DNA of 64,000 nt. Source: Micromonospora phaseoli. Lineage in GTDB: Bacteria > Actinomycetota > Actinomycetes > Mycobacteriales > Micromonosporaceae. The DNA is taken from positions 124,001-188,000 of the forward strand of contig NZ_FNYV01000008.1 of the NCBI RefSeq assembly GCF_900109115.1. Direction: 5' to 3'. The translations under genes and the position numbers were made by a program. The notes beneath the pieces are model-generated. The model saw only the letters and a program-made list of their open reading frames with translations, searched no databases and was not told the DNA's origin. Below are positions 7,838 to 16,348 of the stretch, piece after piece; positions within the stretch are counted from its first letter, which is position 1; each line of letters begins with the position of its first letter.

Positions 7838-8371
7838 CTATCCCATCATCGTGAGCAGCTTCTCTACCGTGTTCCAGTTGCGCACGGTCGTCGACGGTCC
7901 GCTCCTCGCCTTGCCGAGGACGGTCATCAGCGGGCTGTCCCGCAGGCCGCCTGGGCACCAGATGTACATCTCGGTGCCGTCGACGATGTAGCGGTCGTCG
8001 CCGATGTCAGCGCCATCCAGCACGGCGCCGACGGGCGTCTGCGGGGGCGCCGCCATGAACGCCACGACGTACTTCGAGCCGTCGGTCGCCACGTCGCCGA
8101 GGGGGTTCTTCGCCACGATGCGCGTCAGCTGGTCGTGGCTGCGCAGGATCGTGTCGACGGCGAATCCGAACCGCTCCTCGATCAGCTGCTCGATCGTCCT
8201 GCCTAGCTCCTCGGCCGGCTGGTCGGCGTCCAGCACCACGTTGCCGCTCTGTAGCAACGTGGCGACGTTCTCGTACCCGCTCAGCGTGAGCACCGTGCGA
8301 AGGTCGGCCATGGCCACGCGTCTGGCCTTGCCGAGGTTAATACCGCGCAGGAGGACCGCGTAGCGCGCCAT
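7838..8371 (-). CDS. DUF1697 family protein
   Basis: The protein has 177 residues. The N-terminal A-V-L-L-R-G-I-N-L-G-K, the central L-L-Q-S-G-N-V-V-L and the C-terminal V-R-N-W-N-T-V-E-K-L are the conserved blocks of DUF1697, a common small family of unknown function with a ferredoxin-like fold. A purine-rich GGGGGAG just upstream of the ATG supports the start at 8371. Soluble and monocistronic. The family gives no reaction to assign. Confidence 0.88.
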   Translation of the reverse strand: MARYAVLLRGINLGKARRVAMADLRTVLTLSGYENVATLLQSGNVVLDADQPAEELGRTIEQLIEERFGFAVDTILRSHDQLTRIVAKNPLGDVATDGSKYVVAFMAAPPQTPVGAVLDGADIGDDRYIVDGTEMYIWCPGGLRDSPLMTVLGKARSGPSTTVRNWNTVEKLLTMMG

Positions 8372-8508
8372 CGTCTCCCCCTCACTGGCCTTGGGTCTGT
8401 CGTCGCTGCGAGCTTAGCCATGACTCGCCGAACGGAGTGCGGTGCGCTCATTGGCCATATCCATCACGGTGGGCCGGTCGGATCGCCTGGCCACCGCAGG
8501 CGTGTCGG

Positions 8509-9432
8509 TCAGGCCGGTATCCGCTCATGCCGAGATAGCGGAGTCGCGGAGAGGTCGCGAAGTTGGTGAAGGACGATCTGGCTCGCTGTGGTGAGAGTTG
8601 AGCGGCTGCGAACGGCCGCGTAGACGTGGCGGGTCAACGGTCGGCGTAGCGGGCGGGTGGCGACGTGGTATCGATGGTCCACGGCCAGCTCGGGCAGGAG
8701 CGACACGGACAGGCCAGCTTCGATATGCGCCAGGAGCAGCTCGTAGCTGGCGAAGCGGCCAGCCACGACTGGCTCGAAGCCGGCTTGCCGGCAGGCGCTC
8801 GTCACCAGGTTGGACAGGTATGTGCCGGGCATGTCGATGGACCAGGCCGCCTCGGCGAAGTCGGCCAGGTCCGCCGGTGCGTCAGAGGCAACCTGCGGCC
8901 GCGGCAGCACGAGCACGATGGCGTCGGTGAGCAGGGGAATGGTGTGCACGTCAGGATGCAGCGGCATGGAGCCGTCGATGAAGTCCGCGGCCACGATGAT
9001 GTCGTAGTCGCCTCGGCGTAGGGCCGGATGGCTGGCTTGCGGGTCCAGTTCGGCGACCTCAAGCTCGATCCTGGGATGCGCCTCCCGGAGCCGCGCGGCG
9101 AGCGGAATGACGACGGTCCGTATGGCGCTGGAGAACGCCGCGAGGCGTACCGGCCCCGTCGGTTGTCCGGAGCGGCCCCGGAGGTCCGCCTCAGCAGCCT
9201 TGACCTGGTCAAGGATGATGCGGGCGTGCCGGGCGAGCGTACGCCCAGCAGGCGTGAGCTGTACGCGTCGGCCGCTGCGCCGCAGAAGTTCGGTGTGGGT
9301 CTCCGCCTCCAGCACCGCCAGTTGTGCTGACACTGCCGACGGACTCATGTGCAGGGCTGCGGCGACGGCCCGCATGGTGCCGAGGCCGTCCAGCAGGCTG
9401 AGCATCTCCAGGCGTGCTGTGTTGAGCCGCAT
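8509..9432 (-). CDS. dgdR: LysR-family regulator, candidate dgdR
   Basis: The protein has 307 residues. The N-terminal LysR winged helix (residues about 1-60: ARLEMLSLLDGLGTMRAVAAAL, then MSPSAVSAQLAVLE) precedes a two-lobed periplasmic-binding-like effector domain. The start at 9432 is fixed by AAGGAG six bases upstream; an ATG 18 bp earlier lies upstream of that site. It is divergent from a gene with all diagnostic residues of 2,2-dialkylglycine decarboxylase. In Burkholderia cepacia a LysR protein, DgdR, is likewise divergent from dgdA and represses it until 2-methylalanine is present. The symbol rests on that context, not on a sequence comparison with DgdR. Confidence 0.75.
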   Translation of the reverse strand: MRLNTARLEMLSLLDGLGTMRAVAAALHMSPSAVSAQLAVLEAETHTELLRRSGRRVQLTPAGRTLARHARIILDQVKAAEADLRGRSGQPTGPVRLAAFSSAIRTVVIPLAARLREAHPRIELEVAELDPQASHPALRRGDYDIIVAADFIDGSMPLHPDVHTIPLLTDAIVLVLPRPQVASDAPADLADFAEAAWSIDMPGTYLSNLVTSACRQAGFEPVVAGRFASYELLLAHIEAGLSVSLLPELAVDHRYHVATRPLRRPLTRHVYAAVRSRSTLTTASQIVLHQLRDLSATPLSRHERIPA

Positions 9433-9445
9433 CGGAAACTCCTTG

Positions 9446-9499
9446 TGCACGAATTCCGCACAGCGTAGCCAGAAACACGAGCTTTTCGTGCATAACGAA
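9446..9499. promoter_or_regulatory. Divergent dgdR-dgdA control region with LysR-type dyads
   Basis: Two dyads are visible: TTCGT-N5-ACGAA at 9485-9499, a 15-bp element of LysR-box form, and an 8-bp pair TGCACGAA (9446-9453) and TTCGTGCA (9485-9492) separated by 31 bp. The second pair is the spacing expected for a regulator tetramer touching two half-sites. Assignment to the LysR protein is inferred. Confidence 0.55.
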
Positions 9500-9518
9500 C
9501 ACTCCTATCGTGAGGCCC

Positions 9519-10838
9519 ATGACGCTGACCACCAAGCGGAGTACCGCCGAACAATTCTGGTCCGACGCTGCCCGCCATCTGGTGCGCTACGGCGGATCGT
9601 TCACGCCCGAGATCATCGAGCGCGCGGCCGGTAGCTTCGTGTACACCGCTGACGGCCGGCGGATCCTGGACTTCACCTCGGGCCAGATGAGCGCCATTCT
9701 CGGGCACTGCCATCCCGCGATCGTCGACACGGTGCAGCGGGAAATCGCGAGGCTGGACCACCTGTTCAGCGGCATGCTGTCCCGCTCGGTCGTCGACCTC
9801 GCACGCCGGCTCGCCGAGTCCCTCCCCGCGCCGTTGGAGAAGGCGCTGCTGCTGACGACCGGCGCCGAGTCGAACGAGGCGGCCATCCGGATGGCCAAGC
9901 TCGTCACGGGCAAACACGAGATCGTCGCCTTCGCCAAGTCGTGGCACGGCATGACGCACGCCGCGGCCGCCGCAACGTACAGCGCCGGCCACCGGGGCTA
10001 CGGGCCCACGCCGGGAAACTTCGCGATTCCCACGCCCAACCCGTACCGCCCCGACTTCACCACCCCTGACGGCGAGTTGGACTGGCAGCGCCAGCTCGAC
10101 TACGGCTTCACCCTCGTCGATGCCCAGTCGTCGGGAAGTCTCGCGGCGTGCATCGTCGAGCCGATCCTCAGCTCTGGCGGCATCATCGAGCCACCGCCGG
10201 GCTACTTCGTCGCCCTGGCACGCAAATGCCGTGAGCGCGGCATGCTGCTGATCGTCGACGAGGCGCAGACCGGTCTGTGCCGCACCGGCACGTGGTACGC
10301 CTTCCAACGTGACGACATAGTGCCCGACATCCTCACGCTGTCCAAGACGTTGGGCGCCGGCCTACCGCTCGCCGCGATGATCACGACAGAAGAAATCGAA
10401 CAACGGGCACACGAGTTGGGTTACCTCTTCTACACCACACATGTGTCCGACCCCCTCGTCGCCGCCGTCGGCAACACCGTGCTCGACGTCCTCCAACAGG
10501 AGCAGATGGACGTACGGGCCCGAGAACTTGGCGAGTTCCTGCGCGCCGGCCTGCTTGACATCAGAGACCGACACGACGTGGTGGGAGACGTACGGGGGCG
10601 CGGCCTGATGCAGGGGATCGAGCTTGTCCTCGACCGGGAGACGCGAGAGGGCTCGGACGTCCTCGGCACCCACGTCACCCGCCGCTGCCTCGAGCTCGGC
10701 CTCCACATGAATGTCGTGCAACTGCCCGGCATGGGAAGCACCTTCCGGATCGCACCACCCCTCACCACGACGCGGGACGAACTGGCCCTCGGTCTGGAAA
10801 TCCTGGACCAGGCGATCGGCGAAGCGGCGCCGGCCTGA
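9519..10838 (+). CDS. dgdA: 2,2-Dialkylglycine decarboxylase (PLP)
   Basis: The protein has 439 residues, class III aminotransferase fold. From memory of the B. cepacia enzyme (433 residues), all its diagnostic residues recur with a constant offset of 4: Gln56 (S-G-Q-M), Trp142 (S-W-H-G-M), Ser219 (E-P-I-L-S-S-G-G), Asp247 (D-E-A-Q-T-G, pyridine nitrogen), Lys276 (L-S-K-T-L-G-A-G, Schiff base) and Arg410 (F-R-I-A-P-P-L, carboxylate). The enzyme decarboxylates 2,2-dialkylglycines such as 2-aminoisobutyrate to a ketone and CO2, then transaminates pyruvate to alanine. Cytosolic. ATG 9519 matches the family N-terminus; GTG 9510 is the alternative. Confidence 0.92.
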   Translation: MTLTTKRSTAEQFWSDAARHLVRYGGSFTPEIIERAAGSFVYTADGRRILDFTSGQMSAILGHCHPAIVDTVQREIARLDHLFSGMLSRSVVDLARRLAESLPAPLEKALLLTTGAESNEAAIRMAKLVTGKHEIVAFAKSWHGMTHAAAAATYSAGHRGYGPTPGNFAIPTPNPYRPDFTTPDGELDWQRQLDYGFTLVDAQSSGSLAACIVEPILSSGGIIEPPPGYFVALARKCRERGMLLIVDEAQTGLCRTGTWYAFQRDDIVPDILTLSKTLGAGLPLAAMITTEEIEQRAHELGYLFYTTHVSDPLVAAVGNTVLDVLQQEQMDVRARELGEFLRAGLLDIRDRHDVVGDVRGRGLMQGIELVLDRETREGSDVLGTHVTRRCLELGLHMNVVQLPGMGSTFRIAPPLTTTRDELALGLEILDQAIGEAAPA

Positions 10839-10947
10839 CCGGCCGCGTCACCCGTTCCGCCACGTAGGCGAACAGGTCATCACGCATCATGTTGCTCCAT
10901 TCGACCATGGAGTGCCGGTGGACATGGGGGTGTGAAACATGATCCGC

Positions 10948-11250
10948 TCAATTGATCAGCGTCGGCGTGAACGACTCGACGGGCACGAAGCGACAACCGC
11001 CCGCGAGGCGACCTTCGATGATCGGCGGGAGGGCGGCAACGGTCTGTGCGCGGTCGCCGCCGCCGTCGTGCAGCAGGATGACGGAGCCGGGCCGAACCTG
11101 GTCCAGGATCCGTTGGGCGACGACGTCGGCGCCGGGCATGGCCCGGTTCGCCGCCTCCGCGTCCCACAGCGCGGTCGTCGGCTCCAGCACCCGGAGCCAG
11201 TCGATGACCTGCGGGGTACGCGAACCGTACGGCGGCCGGAAGCACCCTGT
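10948..11250 (-). pseudogene. Polysaccharide deacetylase (NodB domain) C-terminal fragment
   Basis: About 100 residues read in frame: F-R-P-P-Y-G-S-R-T-P, then a VILLHDGGGDRAQTVAALP segment, then the end of the domain and a stop at 10948. R-P-P-Y-G and the L-H-D strand are the motif 4/5 region of NodB carbohydrate esterases. The N-terminal half with the metal-binding D-D and HxxxH motifs is absent: the frame upstream runs straight into the permease gene ending at 11261. It is therefore a truncated, inactive remnant on the same strand as the exporter. Confidence 0.8.
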
Positions 11251-11260
11251 GGGTTCCGCG

Positions 11261-13558
11261 CTACTCGGTGCGCAGGGCCGTCGCAGTTCGGGTCCTGGCC
11301 GCCCACCCGGCCGGCAGTAGCGCTCCGAGTAGGGCCGTCAGCGGCCCGCCCAGCGCCAACGCCGCCAGTGGGACCGGCCCGTATACGTCGAGCAGCGTCT
11401 CCGGCAGGTGCAGGCCGCCGCTGGCGGCCATCATGGGGACGACGAGCCGCTGCATCGCCATGCCCGCGGGTACGCCGAGCAGCCCGCCGACCAGCCCGAC
11501 CCCGGCGACGGACGCGACCACCATCGTGACCGTCTGGCCCGGCGTCATGCCGAGCGCTTTGTGTACGCCGAGATCGTGCACCCGGTCGCGCAGGTCGAGG
11601 ACGAGCATGTTGAACACACCGAGCGCGGCCACCGCGAGAAGCAGCAGGGTCAGCGTGGCGGTCAGTCCCTGCACGGCCACGAGGAGCGGGTCGGTCCCCA
11701 GGCCGTTCGGCCGCGCGGTCAGGCCCTGGGCGGCGAGCGCGCCGGTCAGCGTTTCCGCGTAGTCGCCGGCATCGGTGCCATGGGTGAGCCCGACCCGGTA
11801 ATCGACCGGGTTCCAACCGGCAATCGTGGCGGTGCTGGTGAACACCGCCATACCGGACTCGAAAACCTCACCGACGATGCGCAGGCGCACCGGCGTGCCC
11901 TCGACCTGGACCGTGAGGGTGTCACCGACCCGGGCTCCGGTCGCCGTCAGCAGGCGTCCGCCAACGACGGCCTCGCCGGGGGAGGTAAACCAGCGTCCGG
12001 ACACCATCTCGAAGCCGTCCCACGCCGCGTCGCCGGTTATCGCGGTGACGGGAAACGGGTCGGGTACGCCCACGACCGTGCCCGGGGCCTGCGCGAGGCC
12101 GTATCTGGCTCGGGTGCCCTCCTGTGCGTCGATCGTCGCCAGCACGGTCGCGGGATCGACGGTCGGAGCGGCGGCGGGTCCGGCGGCAGGGTCGCCGCCC
12201 ACCGTGACGTCCGCGACGTTCTGTTGGAGGGCGGTCTGGATTCGCAGCAGCGACGCACCGAGCCCGGTCGCGAACGTCACTGCCGCCGCGCCCGTCGCGA
12301 CCGCCAGCAGGATCGCGATCGTGCGCACCGGCCGGGCAAACGGGCGGGCCAGGCCGAGCCCCACCGGCCTGGCCACCGGCAGCCGCGCCGCCAGGCGCGA
12401 TGCCCGTCGGCCGCGCGCGGGGCCGGACGCCCGCCCGACCGCGATGGCATCCACAGTACGTAGCCGGCCGGCCCGCAGCGCGGCCACCCACGCGGTAACC
12501 GCCACCACCGCCAGCACCCCGCCAGCGGCCAGAAGAGTCACCCACCAGGCGATCGTGGCGTTCGCCGAGCCATAGAGCTGCCCGGTTTCGGCCAGCACCG
12601 GCAGCGCGATCAGGTTCCCGGTGACAGTTCCGGCGACGGCACCGACGGTGGCCGGGAACAGCGCCTGCGCGACGTAGGCACGGACGATGCCGGTCGGCGT
12701 GCAGCCGAGCGCCTTGAGGATGCCGATCCGGCGGGTGGCGGCACCCACCGTCCCGGCGACCACCGTGCCGACCACCAGCACCGCCATCACGATGCCGAGC
12801 AGCGCGAACGCGACGAGGAACGGCACGAACACGGCCGCGTCCTCGACGGCGCGCTGCCGCACGTCGAGCCAAGACCGGGCGCCGGTGACCGCACCGGACG
12901 GCAACGTCGCTAGCACGGCGTCGCGGCCGCTCTCGACCTCCGTCGCGGTGCTCGCATCCGCGAACCGGTAAAGCATCTGGTATCCATCTGCCGTTCCAGG
13001 CCCGTCGAGTGCGCCGACTGCGGACGGCAGCACCCAGGCGCTGGCGGTGTCGCTGACCGACCGGGCCGTACCGACCACGGTGAACTCGGTGCCGCCGGGT
13101 GCGGTCAGGCGGACGCCGGGCGGAATGCGGATGGCGCCGCCGCCCAGCACAAGTTCATCCGGGCCGGCCGGCCACCGTCCGCCGGCCAGCTCGACCCGGT
13201 CGACAGGGCCGCCAGGATCGGCGCGGGCAACGATGGTCAGCGGCGGCATCCGCATCCCTCCGCGCTCCGCGAAGGTGACCACCAACACCCGGTACGGGCC
13301 GGCGGCGGCGACCACGCCCGGTGCCGAGGCCGACGCGTGCAGCTGCGCCTCCGTGACCACACCGGTGTCCGCCTGCACGGTCAGGTGGGCCCCCCGCTGG
13401 GCTGCGAACGCGTCGTCGAAGGGTGCCTTCGACGCGACCAGCAGCCCGGCGCCGAGCACTGTGGCGGTCACGGCGGCCGCCGTAACGAGTCCGATGACGA
13501 TGGTCTGCACCCGGCGACGCCGTACGCCGGACCGGATTACCCGGCTGAGGCCGCTCAC
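11261..13558 (-). CDS. ABC exporter permease, FtsX/MacB type
   Basis: The protein has 765 residues. An N-terminal membrane helix follows the Arg-rich start (IVIGLVTAAAVTATVLGAG). Then come a large extracellular domain, an FtsX-type three-helix block near residues 270-400, a further helix and a second extracellular domain, and a final FtsX block near residues 630-760. This is the duplicated FtsX layout of actinobacterial peptide or lipid exporters. GTG 13558 overlaps the ATPase stop as GTGA, so the two are translationally coupled. The longer open frame running upstream to 14644 is only read-through. Faced by a two-component system at 14418, it probably exports or senses an envelope-active compound. 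Confidence 0.88.
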   Translation of the reverse strand: MSGLSRVIRSGVRRRRVQTIVIGLVTAAAVTATVLGAGLLVASKAPFDDAFAAQRGAHLTVQADTGVVTEAQLHASASAPGVVAAAGPYRVLVVTFAERGGMRMPPLTIVARADPGGPVDRVELAGGRWPAGPDELVLGGGAIRIPPGVRLTAPGGTEFTVVGTARSVSDTASAWVLPSAVGALDGPGTADGYQMLYRFADASTATEVESGRDAVLATLPSGAVTGARSWLDVRQRAVEDAAVFVPFLVAFALLGIVMAVLVVGTVVAGTVGAATRRIGILKALGCTPTGIVRAYVAQALFPATVGAVAGTVTGNLIALPVLAETGQLYGSANATIAWWVTLLAAGGVLAVVAVTAWVAALRAGRLRTVDAIAVGRASGPARGRRASRLAARLPVARPVGLGLARPFARPVRTIAILLAVATGAAAVTFATGLGASLLRIQTALQQNVADVTVGGDPAAGPAAAPTVDPATVLATIDAQEGTRARYGLAQAPGTVVGVPDPFPVTAITGDAAWDGFEMVSGRWFTSPGEAVVGGRLLTATGARVGDTLTVQVEGTPVRLRIVGEVFESGMAVFTSTATIAGWNPVDYRVGLTHGTDAGDYAETLTGALAAQGLTARPNGLGTDPLLVAVQGLTATLTLLLLAVAALGVFNMLVLDLRDRVHDLGVHKALGMTPGQTVTMVVASVAGVGLVGGLLGVPAGMAMQRLVVPMMAASGGLHLPETLLDVYGPVPLAALALGGPLTALLGALLPAGWAARTRTATALRTE

Positions 13559-14229
13559 CCTGCCACCTCTACCCGGCCGTCGCGCAGGCGGATCGTGCGG
13601 CTCGCACATGCCTCGGCCAGCCGCAGGTCGTGGGTGACGAGCACGATGGTCTGGCCACTGTGGTGCAGTTCGTCGAGTAGATGCCGGACGTCCTCGCCCG
13701 AGGCGGTGTCCAACGCGCCGGTCGGCTCGTCGGCCAGTAGGAGCGCGGGGCGGTTGATCAGGGCGCGGGCGACGGCGACGCGCTGGCGTTCGCCCCCGGA
13801 GAGCCGTCCCGGGTACGCGTGCGCGTGCCGGGTGATGCCGAGCGAGTCCAACAGTCGGGTCGCGTGTTCGCGCGATACGCGAGCCGGGGCGCCGGCCAGT
13901 TGGGCCGGCAGCAGCACGTTGTCCAGCACGGTCAAGTCGTCGAGCAGATTGAAGAACTGAAAGATCAGGCCCACGTGTGCGCGCCGGAAGCGGGCCGACG
14001 CGGCCTCGCCGAGCTTCTCCAACCTGGTGCCCGCGACGGCCACCGTGCCCGCATCCGGTCGGTCCAGGCCGGCGAGCAGGTTGAGCAGCGTGGACTTTCC
14101 GCTGCCGGACGGGCCGAGCACGGCGACGGACTCGCCGGGCTGCACGGTCAGCGACACGTCGTGCAGCGCCGGCGGGCCCTCGTCGTAGCGGCGGGTCACC
14201 CCGCGTAGTTCGATCACCGGGTCGGTCAT
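13555..14229 (-). CDS. ABC transporter ATPase, LolD/MacB type
   Basis: The protein has 224 residues. Walker A G-P-S-G-S-G-K-S lies at residues 39-46, signature L-S-G-G-E at 143-147, Walker B L-L-L-A-D-E-P at about 163-169, and the switch His in L-V-T-H-D. The Q-loop region reads FQFFNLLDDLTVLDNV, typical of the MacB/LolD/BceA subfamily that couples to FtsX permeases. It is the first gene of a two-gene operon whose second gene starts inside its stop codon. It supplies ATP-driven mechanical work to the permease at the inner face of the membrane. Confidence 0.93.
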   Translation of the reverse strand: MTDPVIELRGVTRRYDEGPPALHDVSLTVQPGESVAVLGPSGSGKSTLLNLLAGLDRPDAGTVAVAGTRLEKLGEAASARFRRAHVGLIFQFFNLLDDLTVLDNVLLPAQLAGAPARVSREHATRLLDSLGITRHAHAYPGRLSGGERQRVAVARALINRPALLLADEPTGALDTASGEDVRHLLDELHHSGQTIVLVTHDLRLAEACASRTIRLRDGRVEVAG

Positions 14230-14283
14230 GTGTCGCCCCTCGGGTCAGGCCGGTCGTCTGGACGGCCGTGACGTTAGGTGCGG

Positions 14284-14325
14284 GTACGAGGTCCGTGCAT
14301 CGGTCCGGCGATGCACCGGTCGTAC
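14284..14325. promoter_or_regulatory. Nested dyad between exporter and two-component genes
   Basis: Outer arms GTACGA (14284-14289) and TCGTAC (14320-14325) enclose inner arms GTGCATCG (14295-14302) and CGATGCAC (14309-14316) around a 6-bp loop. All arms are perfect. It lies in the 188-bp divergent spacer, where a NarL-type response regulator would be expected to bind. Binding is inferred. Confidence 0.55.
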
Positions 14326-14417
14326 CGTCGAAGTCGGATCTTTGCTCGGGGTCATCCCGGCGATGTAGTCGCGCTGCATACCGTGGCTGATGCCGCAACC
14401 GGCGCCCGGCGGCGAGA

Positions 14418-15659
14418 ATGTGGCCTGTGAGAGGCATCGTGGCGACGGGACCGCTGCCGAGGCCAGGCTGGCGGGCGCTGCTGCTCGACGCAGCGCTGGC
14501 CGGTGCGCTCGGGCTCGTGTGCTTCCAGGCCGCGACGGACGATGCCGAGGTCCCGCCGCCGTTGCCGCCGTTGATGGTCCCGCCGGAGGTGCAGCCGGCG
14601 CAGCCGGGATCGGCTCTCGGAGCGCTGCTGCTGGTCTTCGTCATGTGTGCGCCGCTGGTGCTGCGCCGCCGATATCCGCTCGCGGTGCTCTGGGCGACGA
14701 TGGCCGCCGCGTCACTGGTTCTGGTGACGGACGGAGCCCAGCAACCGAACCTGTATCCGTGCGTGGTGCTGACCTGCCTCGTCGCCGTCTACAGCGCGGC
14801 GGCGCACAGTCCGTATCGGCTACCGGCACTGGCATCCGTCCCGGTGGCCGCGGTGGTTGCCATGGGCTTGCGCGAGCTGATGCTGATCACGGTGTCCGCG
14901 GACTATCTTCCGTTCGTCCTGCTGGCCCCGCTGGTCGCCGCCGCCGGGGGTCACCACGTGTGGCGGCGCCGGGCGGGTGAAGATCGGCAGCGGCTCACCG
15001 CCGAGGCCCGTGCCCACGAGGCGGCGCTGCGCGACGCGGTCGCCGGTGAGCGGGCCCGCATCGCCCGCGAACTGCACGACGTCGTGACGCATCATGTGAG
15101 CGTGATGGTCATCCAGGCCGGGGCGGCCCGGACGGTGCTCGCCGCCGCACCGGACCAGGCACGGGAGGCGCTGCTCGCCGTCGAGTCGACCGGCCGGTCC
15201 GCGTTGACCGAACTGCGGCACGTAATGGGCCTGCTGGCCCAGCCCGAACCGGACGACCCGGAGGACCCCCAGCCCGGGATCGAAGGCCTGCCCAAGCTGA
15301 TCGAACGCATGCATGACGCCGGCGTGCCGGTGCGACTGACCATCTCGGGCGAGCGCCGACCGGTCACCTCCGGCATCGGGCTGACGGCCTACCGGGTGGT
15401 GCAGGAAGCGTTGACCAACATGGTCCGGCACGCGCCCGGTGCCGCTGGTACGGTCGTCGTCGAGTATTCGCCGGAAACCCTACGGATCGAGGTCGGCAAC
15501 ACCGAGCCCGGCATCCCGGTCGCGACCAGCGGGACGGATGGGCGCGGCCTGATCGGGCTGCGGGAGCGGCTCGCCGTCTACGGCGGGACGCTACGCGCCG
15601 GAGCCCGGCCAGGTGCCGGCTACCAGGTCGAGGCCCTGATCCCGTGGGAGGCGATATGA
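14418..15659 (+). CDS. NarL-type sensor histidine kinase
   Basis: The protein has 413 residues. Four or five membrane helices occupy roughly residues 20-180, with almost no extracellular loop. The HisKA_3 dimerisation box follows: ERARIARELHDVVTHHVSVM, with the phosphoacceptor His in E-L-H-D. The ATP-binding domain shows the N-box V-V-Q-E-A-L-T-N-M and a late G-R-G-L-I-G-L-R-E-R. Intramembrane-sensing kinases of this layout often sense envelope stress or a paired ABC transporter, and here the exporter operon is divergent. The response regulator start overlaps its stop (ATGA). ATG 14418 is chosen; GTG 14427 is possible. Confidence 0.92.
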   Translation: MWPVRGIVATGPLPRPGWRALLLDAALAGALGLVCFQAATDDAEVPPPLPPLMVPPEVQPAQPGSALGALLLVFVMCAPLVLRRRYPLAVLWATMAAASLVLVTDGAQQPNLYPCVVLTCLVAVYSAAAHSPYRLPALASVPVAAVVAMGLRELMLITVSADYLPFVLLAPLVAAAGGHHVWRRRAGEDRQRLTAEARAHEAALRDAVAGERARIARELHDVVTHHVSVMVIQAGAARTVLAAAPDQAREALLAVESTGRSALTELRHVMGLLAQPEPDDPEDPQPGIEGLPKLIERMHDAGVPVRLTISGERRPVTSGIGLTAYRVVQEALTNMVRHAPGAAGTVVVEYSPETLRIEVGNTEPGIPVATSGTDGRGLIGLRERLAVYGGTLRAGARPGAGYQVEALIPWEAI

Positions 15660-16324
15660 CGGTGCGAGTGGTGGTCGCCGATGACCAAGCGTTGGTTCGC
15701 ACCGGGTTCCGCATGATCCTCACCGCCGGCGGAGTGGACGTGGTGGCCGAAGCCGCAACAGGCCCAGAGGCGGTCGACGCGGTCCGCCGCACCAAGCCCG
15801 ACGTCGTGCTCATGGACGTGCGCATGCCCGAGTTCGACGGTCTCGAGGCCACCCGCCGCATCCTCACCGGGACCGCCGCAGCGCCGCGGATCATCATCCT
15901 CACCACGTTCGACCTGGACCAGTACGTTTACGCCGCACTCGCGGCCGGAGCCAGCGGATTCCTGCTCAAGGACGTGACGCCGGAGCATCTCGTCGCGGCC
16001 GTGCGCATGGTCCAGGACGGTGACGCGCTGCTCGCGCCCGCCATCACCCGCCGCCTGGTACGACGCTTCGCCCGCCGCGATCCGCAGACCGCGACGCTGC
16101 ACCGCGACCTGGCCACGCTGACCCGACGCGAGACGGAGGTCCTGCGCCTGCTGGCTGGTGGCCTGAGCAACGCCGAACTCGCGGCGGCGCTACACCTGTC
16201 CGAGGCGACCGTGAAAACTCACGTCGCCCGGATCCTCGCCAAGCTCAATCTGCGCGACCGGGTTCAGGCAGTGGTGGTCGCCTATGAAACGGGCTTCGTC
16301 AGTCCCAGTTCGCCAGAGGACTAA
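15656..16324 (+). CDS. NarL/FixJ-type response regulator
   Basis: The protein has 222 residues. The receiver domain has the acidic pair D-D near residues 9-10, the phosphoacceptor Asp54 (V-L-M-D-V-R-M-P) and the conserved Lys in F-L-L-K-D. After a linker there is a LuxR/GerE helix-turn-helix from about residue 150: LTRRETEVLRLLAGGLSNAE, then LHLSEATVKTHVARIL. The ATG overlaps the kinase stop codon, so expression is coupled. It probably acts on its own promoter and on the divergent ABC exporter through the nested dyad at 14284-14325. Confidence 0.94.
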   Translation: MTVRVVVADDQALVRTGFRMILTAGGVDVVAEAATGPEAVDAVRRTKPDVVLMDVRMPEFDGLEATRRILTGTAAAPRIIILTTFDLDQYVYAALAAGASGFLLKDVTPEHLVAAVRMVQDGDALLAPAITRRLVRRFARRDPQTATLHRDLATLTRRETEVLRLLAGGLSNAELAAALHLSEATVKTHVARILAKLNLRDRVQAVVVAYETGFVSPSSPED

Positions 16325-16348
16325 CTGATCTCGGGTCCAGCCGGCTGG

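Noticed and set aside
10825..10860. CCGG-rich dyad at the end of dgdA, possible terminator
   Set aside because: The arms are short, overlap the stop codon and are common in sequence of this base composition; not strong enough to list.
11261..14644. One 1127-codon frame suggesting a permease fused to an upstream domain
   Set aside because: The upstream half is antisense-like noise overlapping the ATPase gene in another frame; the permease begins at GTG 13558, which overlaps the ATPase stop as GTGA.
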